Below are positions 51,132 to 57,133 of a stretch of DNA of 57,133 bases, one piece after another (within the stretch, counting starts at the first letter, position 1; each line of letters begins with the position of its first letter). Location: positions 1-57,133 of the forward strand of contig JAUHWG010000046.1 of assembly GCA_030424595.1 (NCBI GenBank). The letters run 5' to 3'. The stretch is from Polyangia bacterium. Its GTDB lineage: Bacteria > Myxococcota_A > Polyangia > Nannocystales > Nannocystaceae. The position numbers were made by a program, and so were the translations under genes. The notes beneath the pieces are model-generated. The model did not search any database, was not told the DNA's origin, and worked only from the letters and a program-made list of their open reading frames with translations.

Positions 51132-52301
51132 TCATGGGTCAAGGTGGGGCGCGCGCTCGCCTGGAGGTGGAGGCGGGTTTGCACGAGGCAAGGTCTCGAA
51201 CCGGGTCCCCGTGAACCTGCAGACGCTTCCGTTGTCGAGCCCGAAGAGCAGCTCGCCTCCTGCGGCCTGATGAATGTCCCAGATAGACAGGCTTGGCAGG
51301 CCGTGCTCCTGTACGAAGTTGGTCATCGACGCTCCGTCATACCTCCAAGCTCCGGTGTCTCTGTCGCCAAACCATAGGTTCCCGAGTCGATCTTCTTCGA
51401 TGGCGAATACGTGCTCAAGCGTCCCCTGCGGAGAGGGCCCGCCCGACCGTTGGCTCATCTGTGGGACCAGCCCCATCTCCTCGGAGAAGTGCCGGATTGC
51501 ACCGCCATCGGCCACGAGGACTCCAACGCCATTGTTCCCGATCCACAGCCTCCCCTCGCTGTCCTCGAGAATGCTCCTCACGTGGAGTCCGCCGATTCGC
51601 CCGGCAAACCCTGCAGCCTCGTCGTCGATCGTCGTAAGTCCGCTCCGGTCGTACCCAAAGACAGCAGAGTAGGTCGCTATCCAAGTCTTCCCGCTCTTGC
51701 CTGCGGCAATTCCTGTCGTGGCGCGCGACTGACCTCCGGCGGTCGGCGGGCTCGCTGGAAAGCTAAGGTAGCGGACGCTCTCGCCGTCGTATCGATAGAC
51801 GCCCTCGTTGTGACCAGCGCCGAACCAAAGGTCATTGTCGCTGCTCGCCCACTCCCCTGGGTGCGTCTCACCTGGCGATGCTCCGAACCCCTGAGTGTGA
51901 TTGACGAGTGTTGCCCCGCTGTAGCTGCCAACGCCTTCGGCGGTCCCGAACCAGATCGTTCCGTCCGCGCCTTCTTGGATCGAGCGCACCTGGTTGCTCG
52001 GCAGCCCATCCTCGGTCGACCAGTACACGAACGACTCGCCGTCAAAGCGCGCCACGCCTTCTTTGTCGCTGCCAAACCAGTAGTGCCCGTTTGAGTCCTG
52101 GAGAATGGAGCGGATGGAAGACTGAAAGCTCGGGTTGACGAGCACAGGCGAGGCTGTGGCGGCGCTCTCTGCCTTCGCCTCTGCGGGTCTAGGCTTCGCC
52201 TGGGGCGCTTCTTTCCGTGAGCACGAGACGCAGAGGGCGCTGAGCAGGAGCGCGTTGATCGCAGCGGAGAGCGTCGCGCCCCGGGGTCTCTTGGGCTTCA
52301 T
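51132..52301 (-). CDS. Seven-bladed two-component-regulator-propeller lipoprotein
   Basis: 389 residues from the ATG at 52301 (MKPKRPRG), giving signal peptide and lipobox LCVSC. The upstream 50 codons of the frame run into repeat DNA. Seven Reg_prop repeats are visible: NGHYWFGSDKEGVARFDG, DGTIWFGTAEGVGSYSG, DNDLWFGAGHNEGVYRYDG, SGKTWIATYSAVFGYD, EGRLWIGNNGVGVLVADG, LGNLWFGDRDTGAWRYDG and GGELLFGLDNGSVCRFTG. In hybrid kinases such propellers are periplasmic sensors; here there is no kinase, only the propeller on a lipid anchor. Ligand unknown. Confidence 0.85.
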   Translation of the reverse strand: MKPKRPRGATLSAAINALLLSALCVSCSRKEAPQAKPRPAEAKAESAATASPVLVNPSFQSSIRSILQDSNGHYWFGSDKEGVARFDGESFVYWSTEDGLPSNQVRSIQEGADGTIWFGTAEGVGSYSGATLVNHTQGFGASPGETHPGEWASSDNDLWFGAGHNEGVYRYDGESVRYLSFPASPPTAGGQSRATTGIAAGKSGKTWIATYSAVFGYDRSGLTTIDDEAAGFAGRIGGLHVRSILEDSEGRLWIGNNGVGVLVADGGAIRHFSEEMGLVPQMSQRSGGPSPQGTLEHVFAIEEDRLGNLWFGDRDTGAWRYDGASMTNFVQEHGLPSLSIWDIHQAAGGELLFGLDNGSVCRFTGTRFETLPRANPPPPPGERAPHLDP

Positions 52302-52384
52302 GGCTCGGGCTCGCTCGGGGATTGTCCACATGGCCGCGTTGTCCGAGGCGAGGACGTGCTTGGGACGTTCTATCCTGCAATCCC

Positions 52385-52470
52385 GGCCTGAGGCAGAGTC
52401 GTCACCGAAGAGCCGGTGGTGCCTCGTCGGAAGAGGCCGGCGCGAGAGCACGCGGGATTTCAGCTCGGGG
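52385..52470 (-). repeat. Dispersed intergenic repeat R1, copy
   Basis: Read on the minus strand: GCTGAAATCCCGCGTGCTCT then CGCGCCGGCCTCTTCCGACG. It aligns with the R1 unit at 45545-45630. It fills most of the gap between the propeller lipoprotein gene and tdk. Confidence 0.5.
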
Positions 52471-52483
52471 CCCAGTCTGCCTC

Positions 52484-53065
52484 CTAGCCGAGGCCGCTCA
52501 CGGAGAATCGGGCGTCGTAGCAGTTGAAGCAGACCGGCGCGTAGCGCTCGTTGCCGCCGAGCTCGATCTGATCGCCGTCGAGGGAGGGCGCGCCGCCGTC
52601 GGCGAGGCGGAGGTTGAGGATCGCCTTGCGGTTGCAGAACTGGCAGGTGACCTTGACCTCCTCGATGCTGTCGGCGAGCTCCAGGAGCCGGCGCGAGCCC
52701 TCGAAGAGGCGGGTGCGGAAGTCGGTCCGCAGGCCGTAGCAGATCACGGGAAAACCTGGCTCTTTAGTCAGCTGTCGGAGCTGCTCGACGACCGCGGTGC
52801 TGAGGAACTGGGCCTCGTCCACCAGGAGACAGTCGACGCCGACGAAGTCCGCCGGGTCGAGCTTGGTGTCGTGATCGAGGAGGAGGTCCGCCTTGGCCTC
52901 GAGCCCCGCGCGCGAGGCGATCGAGGCGTCGCCGAAGCGATCGTCGAGGCGGGGCTTGAGGAGGCGCACCCGCTTGCCCTGCGAGCGGTAGTTGTGGGCG
53001 ACGGCGAGGAGGTTCAGCGTCTTCGCCGAGTCCATCGGCCCGTGACGGAAGTAGAGCTTGGCCAT
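52484..53065 (-). CDS. tdk: Thymidine kinase
   Basis: 193 residues, the normal length for type II thymidine kinases. P-loop GPMDSAKT (9-16), LLKPRLDDRFG, Walker B-like VDCLLVDEAQFLS, then the lasso with a zinc site CQFC...CFNC. Phosphorylates thymidine (and deoxyuridine) with ATP for pyrimidine salvage. It lies 34 bp downstream of upp on the same strand, and the divergent gene encodes a nucleoside transporter, so uptake and salvage are grouped. Confidence 0.93.
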   Translation of the reverse strand: MAKLYFRHGPMDSAKTLNLLAVAHNYRSQGKRVRLLKPRLDDRFGDASIASRAGLEAKADLLLDHDTKLDPADFVGVDCLLVDEAQFLSTAVVEQLRQLTKEPGFPVICYGLRTDFRTRLFEGSRRLLELADSIEEVKVTCQFCNRKAILNLRLADGGAPSLDGDQIELGGNERYAPVCFNCYDARFSVSGLG

Positions 53066-53099
53066 GGTCTGCCTTGGTCTGCCTTGGTCGCGGGCCGTC

Positions 53100-53729
53100 C
53101 TAGCCGCCGAAGAGGCGGTCGCCAGCGTCGCCGAGGCCCGGGCGGATGAAGCCGTTGTCGTCGGTCTCGCGGTCGATCGCGGCGGTCAGGATCGGCACGT
53201 CGGGGTGGTGCCGGTGGAGCTTGGCGATCCCCTCGGGCGCGGCGACCACGCAGACGAAGGTAGGCGGCCGCTTCAGGCCGATCGCGCGGACCATGTCGAG
53301 GGCGGCGACCGCAGAGCCGCCGGTCGCGAGCATCGGATCGAGGACGTAGACCCGCTCGTCGGGGCGCAGCGACGCGAGCTTGGAGAGGTAGCAGCTCGGG
53401 GTCAGGGTCTCCTCGTCGCGGACCAGGCCGAGGTGGAGCACGCGGGCCTCCGGGAGGGCGTCGAGGAAGCCGTCGACGAGGCCGAGGCCGGCGCGGAGGA
53501 CCGGGACCAGGACCACCGACTCGGCGATCTCGCTGCCGGGCATCGACTCCAGCGGGGTCTCGATCGTGATCTCGCGGGTCGCTACGTCGTCCAGGGCGTC
53601 GACGGCGAGGGCCCGAGAGATCCGACGGATGAGCGCCCGAAACCCCTCCGAGCCGGTGCCCTTCGCCCGCAGCTTCGAGAGGTCGCGAGCGACAAGGGGG
53701 TGGGAGAGAACGTGCACAGCGGGTTCCAT
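53100..53729 (-). CDS. upp: Uracil phosphoribosyltransferase
   Basis: 209 residues from the ATG at 53729, matching the usual ~208 (the frame extends 17 codons more). VLSHPLVARDLSKLRAKGTG at the start, VPVLRAGLGLVDGFL, and the PRPP-binding loop YVLDPMLATGGSAVAALD identify UPRT; the C-terminal RPGLGDAGDRLFGG is the family's uracil-binding end. Converts uracil and PRPP to UMP. Probably one transcript with tdk. Confidence 0.94.
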   Translation of the reverse strand: MEPAVHVLSHPLVARDLSKLRAKGTGSEGFRALIRRISRALAVDALDDVATREITIETPLESMPGSEIAESVVLVPVLRAGLGLVDGFLDALPEARVLHLGLVRDEETLTPSCYLSKLASLRPDERVYVLDPMLATGGSAVAALDMVRAIGLKRPPTFVCVVAAPEGIAKLHRHHPDVPILTAAIDRETDDNGFIRPGLGDAGDRLFGG

Positions 53730-53866
53730 CGGCGCCTCCAGCCTCTTCGGGTTGTCGATGATCCGGGGCCGGCAAGTCAAGCGAGTCCCGCGAGAGGCCG
53801 CGAGAACTCACTTCTAACGCGCACTCCCTCCGTGCTACGACCCTCCGCAGACCCGGGAGGCCATGG

Positions 53867-55126
53867 ATGGAGCTCGTTCTCAGCGTCGTCGGTTATTTTG
53901 TGATGTTGGGCCTGGCCTTCGCGCTGAGCCGCAACCGGCGGGCGATCAAGGCCAAGGTGGTGATCGCAGGGATCGTCAGCCAGTGGATCCTGGCGCTCCT
54001 CCTCCTCCGGGTGCCCGGCGGAGCGGCGGTGCTGGAGACCGTCGCCGGCGCGGTCCAGGGTGTCTTGGATCACGCCCTTGTCGGCTCGAGCTTCGTCTAC
54101 GGCGAGCTCGGCAAGATGGGCGGCGGGGCCTACGGCGAGGCGATCGCGCCCTACGCTGAGGGCGGCAACCCGGGGATCATCTTCGCCTTCCAGGTGCTGC
54201 CGACGATCGTCTTCATCGCCACGCTCTTCGGGGTTCTCTACTACCTCGGGGTGATGCAGGCGATCGTCAAGGTGATGGCCAAGGGGATGGTCCGCCTCTT
54301 CGGGGTCTCCGGCGCAGAGGCGCTGGCGGTCGCGGCGAGCGTCTTCATGGGCCAGAGCGAGGCGCCGCTGACGATCCGCCCCTACCTCGCCAGGCTCACC
54401 GAGTCGGAGCTCTTCTGCGTCGTCGTCGCGGGTATGGCCTCGGTCTCCGGGGCGATCCTCGGCGCCTACGTGATGATCGGCGAGGTCGAGATGTCCCACC
54501 TCCTGACGGTCGTGGCGATGACCGCCCCGATCTCCCTGACGATCGCCAAGATCATCGTCCCCGAGACCGAGACGCCGGAGACCGCCGGCGTGGTCAAGGC
54601 GGCGCCGATCGACAGCAGCGTCAACGTCCTCGACGCGGCGGCCAACGGCGCGAGCGACGGGCTCAAGCTGGCGATCAACGTCGGGGCGATGCTGATCGCC
54701 TTCATCGCCCTGGTCTCGCTGCTCAACGCGATGCTCTCGATCATCCCGATCAGCGGCGAGCCGCTGACCCTCGAGCGGATGCTCGGCTGGCTCTTCTCGC
54801 CGCTGGCGCTGCTGATGGGGATCCCCTGGGTCGAGGCCCAGACGGTCGGCTCGATCCTCGGGACGCGGACGGTGGTCAACGAGATCGTCGCCTACCAGCA
54901 GCTCGCGCAGGCGAAGGCGATCCTCAGCGATCGTTCGGTCGCGATCGCCACCTTCGCGATCTGCGGCTTCGCCAACCTCGGCTCGATCGGCATCCAGATC
55001 GGCGGCCTCGGGGCGCTTGTCCCCGAGCGCAAGTCGGACATCGCCCGGATGGGGGTCTTCGCCCTGATCGCGGCGACGCTCGCGAACTTCTCGTCGGCCT
55101 GCATCGCCGGCGCCCTGATGCGCTGA
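53867..55126 (+). CDS. nupC: Concentrative nucleoside transporter (NupC family)
   Basis: 419 residues with about ten membrane helices. FAFQVLPTIVFIATLFGVLY, MAKGMVRLFGVSGAEALAVA, FMGQSEAPLTIRPYLARLT and the later NEIVAYQQL / GFANLGSIGIQIGGLGALVP are the hallmark motifs of CNT transporters, which import nucleosides with H+ or Na+. Divergent from upp-tdk with about 135 bp between starts, which probably share regulation. Fits the salvage role of its neighbours. Confidence 0.93.
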   Translation: MELVLSVVGYFVMLGLAFALSRNRRAIKAKVVIAGIVSQWILALLLLRVPGGAAVLETVAGAVQGVLDHALVGSSFVYGELGKMGGGAYGEAIAPYAEGGNPGIIFAFQVLPTIVFIATLFGVLYYLGVMQAIVKVMAKGMVRLFGVSGAEALAVAASVFMGQSEAPLTIRPYLARLTESELFCVVVAGMASVSGAILGAYVMIGEVEMSHLLTVVAMTAPISLTIAKIIVPETETPETAGVVKAAPIDSSVNVLDAAANGASDGLKLAINVGAMLIAFIALVSLLNAMLSIIPISGEPLTLERMLGWLFSPLALLMGIPWVEAQTVGSILGTRTVVNEIVAYQQLAQAKAILSDRSVAIATFAICGFANLGSIGIQIGGLGALVPERKSDIARMGVFALIAATLANFSSACIAGALMR

Positions 55127-55443
55127 GACGGGGACGGCTGCTCGTCGACACGACGCGCCGGGGCTGATCGTCGCGCAGAGTGGTCGTCACGAAGGCGCGA
55201 GGGCTGGGCGTGCGTCGATGTCGACGCTGCTCCTCGAGCTCCGGCTCGCGGGCCTGCGCCTCTTCCCGCTCTGAGGGCCTGCGTAGAGGCGCTCCGCAAG
55301 CGTGCATAGGTCGTGGCGGGAGGCCTCGAGGAGCGCCGAACGCAGCGGAAGCTGTGAGGTGCCTCGCGCCGCGGCGGCCAGCAAAAATCGCCCTGCGGCG
55401 TGGATCGGCGGCGCTCGCCCTCGCCAAGGCGGTCTCGTCTGAT
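55127..55443. other. Intergenic region, no clear gene
   Basis: No gene is supported. One minus-strand stretch (about 55275-55395) reads AAGRFLLAAAARGTSQLPLR, SALLEASRHDLCTLAERLYA, which could be a coding scrap, but it has no start or known family. Confidence 0.3.
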
Positions 55444-55476
55444 CTACACAATCGGCGTCCCGAGCCGATCGTGTAG
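55444..55476. promoter_or_regulatory. Inverted repeat before the oxygenase gene
   Basis: CTACACAATCGGC (55444-55456) and GCCGATCGTGTAG (55464-55476) are inverted with one mismatch around a seven-base spacer. It ends 10 bases before the AGGAG of the following gene, so it could be a repressor site or a hairpin that affects ribosome access. Confidence 0.5.
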
Positions 55477-55498
55477 CCGGCCGCGGACAGGAGTTGCC

Positions 55499-56479
55499 AT
55501 GACGACGATCCCCGTCCTCGACTTCCGCCGCTTTCGCTCCGACCTCGACGGGTTTGCCCGCGATCTCGGTGAGGCCTGGCGCACTATCGGCTTCGTCGCG
55601 ATCCGCGAGCACGGGGTCTCGGAGAGCCTCATCGACGGCGCCTACGCCCAGGCGAAGGCCTTCTTTGATCTGCCGATGGAGGCCCGGGCAGCCTACGTGC
55701 TCCCCGGTCAGGGGGGCGCGCGCGGCTACACCCGCTTCGGGGTCGAGCACGCCAAGGACGCCGAGGAGGTCGATCTCAAGGAGTTTTGGCATGTCGGCCG
55801 CGAGCTGCCGGCGGGCAGCCCCCACCTCGGGCTCTACCCGGAGAACATCTGGCCGCGGGAGCTGCCGGCCTTCAAGCCCCGCCTCCTCGGCCTCTTCCAC
55901 ACCCTGGAGCGGGTCGGCAACGCGCTCCTGCGGGCGATCGCCCGTCACCTCGGGATCGCCGACGGCTACTTCGAGGACAAGGTCGATCACGGCGACAGCA
56001 TCCTCCGGCCGATCCACTACCCGCCGATCAAGGCCGGCAGCGATCCGAAGGGGGTCCGCGCCGGTCGTCACGAGGACATCAACCTGATCACCCTCCTGGT
56101 CGCCAGCGGAGCGCCCGGCCTCGAGGTGCTCAGCCGCGACGGCGAGTGGGTCCCGGTCGCGACCGACAAGGGGACGATCGTCATCAACGTAGGCGACATG
56201 CTCCAGCGCCTGACCAACGACGTCCTCCGCTCGACCACCCACCGGGTCGTCAACCCGCCGCCGCCGATCTGCGAGGAGCCCCGCTTCTCGATGCCCTTCT
56301 TCCACCACCCGAACCCCGAGTTCCTGATCGAGACCCTGCCGTGCTGCATCACGGCGGACAATCCGAACCGCTACCCGGAGCCGATCACCGCGGGGGACTA
56401 CTTGACCCAGCGTTTGATCGAGATCGGTCTCCTGCCCGCGGACAGAGCCCCGGGGCATCGCGGGCGGACGAGCACCTAG
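55499..56479 (+). CDS. 2-oxoglutarate/Fe(II) oxygenase, isopenicillin-N-synthase family
   Basis: 326 residues from the ATG at 55499, with AGGAG about seven bases upstream. N-terminal DIOX-N part (IPVLDFRRF ... FVAIREHGVSESLIDGAY ... KAFFDLPMEARAAY), then the jelly-roll core with iron ligands H191, D193 (GRHEDIN) and H248 (TTHRVVNP), and R262-x-S264 (RFSMPFF) for the 2-oxoglutarate carboxylate. The family hydroxylates or desaturates small molecules, or makes ethylene or beta-lactams. This plain architecture is common in bacteria with unknown substrate. Preceded by an inverted repeat. Confidence 0.9.
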   Translation: MTTIPVLDFRRFRSDLDGFARDLGEAWRTIGFVAIREHGVSESLIDGAYAQAKAFFDLPMEARAAYVLPGQGGARGYTRFGVEHAKDAEEVDLKEFWHVGRELPAGSPHLGLYPENIWPRELPAFKPRLLGLFHTLERVGNALLRAIARHLGIADGYFEDKVDHGDSILRPIHYPPIKAGSDPKGVRAGRHEDINLITLLVASGAPGLEVLSRDGEWVPVATDKGTIVINVGDMLQRLTNDVLRSTTHRVVNPPPPICEEPRFSMPFFHHPNPEFLIETLPCCITADNPNRYPEPITAGDYLTQRLIEIGLLPADRAPGHRGRTST

Positions 56480-56524
56480 GCCTAAGATAAGCGCTGGTGT
56501 GAAACCGCCCCCCAGTTCCGTGTA

Positions 56525-56550
56525 GAAGTGCGCTCACGCGGACTTTTGCC
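56525..56550 (-). repeat. R1-core fragment
   Basis: On the minus strand this reads GCGGCAAAAGTCCGCGTGAG, close to the GTGGCAAAAGTCCCGCG core of R1. Confidence 0.4.
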
Positions 56551-56799
56551 GCCCGAGTGCTCGGGCGCGGGTGAAGGCTCACCTCCTGCTTGACGACGGG
56601 CGGAGCTCGGAGGCTGAAGGCGGGCGGGCGAGGGGCGACGAGGCGGGTCCCTCGCGGACGCGGGTCCTCCCATGCCACGTGCTCGCCACGGGTGAGGCTG
56701 AGGTGCTTGAAGAGACAGGTACGCGTGTCTCCGCGCGAGGCACGGGTCCTCCCGCTGCGTCCCACCCGTCGCCCCTCGCTCGCCCGAGCGAGTCTGTCG

Positions 56800-56893
56800 G
56801 CGCTCCGCTTGCGGGTACGTGGATCGCTTGCTCGCGTAGGTCTTCGCTCGATACGTGCTCGTCGAGACTCTCGACGATGATGAGCAACGCGCG
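56800..56893 (-). repeat. Dispersed LDEHVS-type repeat, copy 2
   Basis: On the minus strand the frame reads RRALLIIVESLDEHVSSEDL then REQAIHVPASGA, matching copy 1 at 28661-28758 in both DNA and frame. It is part of a 136-codon minus-strand frame (56579-56989) whose other parts look like a shadow. Confidence 0.55.
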
Positions 56894-57133
56894 TCGTCGG
56901 CCGAACTTCGGTCCGTGTCGAAGTCCAAGCGAGCGCGAGCCTCCGAGGCCCCAGTGAGAACACCGAGCGGGACAACTCGCGCGAGTCATCTCAAGGCCGA
57001 ACCTCGGCGAGAACGGAGCCCACAGGCAAGCGCTTGACCGAAGTGCAAGAGCTTCGAGCCTCCGCCGGTAGAGTTGGTCGTCGACCCGGCTCCTGTGACA
57101 CCCTTCGCTGGGCTCACGCTCGCGGCTCGATCG

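Larger units (their letters stand above)
56480..57133. other. Right-edge region, repeats but no supported gene
   Basis: 654 bp. The frames on both strands overlap each other with no recognisable domain. It holds an R1-core fragment (56525-56550), an imperfect inverted repeat of GGGCGAGGGGCGAC-like sequence (about 56626-56640 versus 56768-56786) and LDEHVS repeat copy 2. Confidence 0.5.

Overview
The window is about 70% GC. It carries many lipoproteins with long Ser/Thr/Gly-rich linkers after the lipobox, a transmembrane Ser/Thr kinase with a TPR tail, an FHA/AAA+ regulator, a MopE-type metal-binding motif, an IgGFc-binding-type protein and a MYXO-CTERM-like sorting tail. This mix points to a myxobacterium, most likely of the Nannocystineae (Nannocystis/Plesiocystis/Enhygromyxa type). 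That assignment is inferred from protein style only; no rRNA or tRNA gene was seen. About 43 intact protein genes were called, and about a third have a lipoprotein signal peptide. There is no CRISPR array, no intact transposon and no prophage.

Layout. 1-2930: the 3' end of an unknown gene followed by a decayed zone with an FG-GAP scrap and the first 40 codons of a DUF4269-type protein, plus a CAP-domain lipoprotein. 2930-15256: a block of surface and secreted proteins: a HEAT protein, a MopE-like lipoprotein, two paralogous six-repeat lipoproteins (5471-7516 and 13130-15256), a carboxypeptidase-regulatory-like lipoprotein, a propeller-like lipoprotein and a VanY-type peptidase. 15367-20485: an M50-like membrane peptidase, a radical SAM protein, a solitary DNA methyltransferase and two coupled membrane proteins. 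20657-23154: an XRE-cupin regulator divergent from an SDR gene translationally coupled to a noncanonical QueA-like gene. 23236-30312: an IgGFc-type lipoprotein, a retinol-reductase/CrtI-like oxidoreductase, MurF, a membrane-anchored HPt protein and a hotdog thioesterase. 30529-32343: a lipoprotein that appears to join two truncated-globin-like domains to a P domain. 32791-38947: a helical protein, a flavin monooxygenase, an S41-like protease and a HEAT lipoprotein. 39021-46426: a kinase/FHA pair, a beta-helix-like lipoprotein preceded by four TTAAGC boxes spaced exactly 11 bp, and a response regulator with a DUF4388-like tail. 46900-57133: a Pro-rich membrane protein, a geranylgeranyl-reductase-type flavoprotein, an alpha/beta hydrolase, a seven-bladed propeller lipoprotein, a pyrimidine-salvage group (tdk-upp facing a NupC-type transporter) and a 2-oxoglutarate/Fe(II) oxygenase.

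Non-coding structure. A repeat family of about 80-100 bp with a core like GGCAAAAGTCCCGCG occurs in several intergenic gaps, once as a 166-bp head-to-head inverted pair. A second dispersed repeat, which reads LDEHVS in one frame, occurs twice. Intergenic gaps also hold remnants of coding sequence, so the genome seems to accumulate short gene scraps and repeats between otherwise intact accessory genes.
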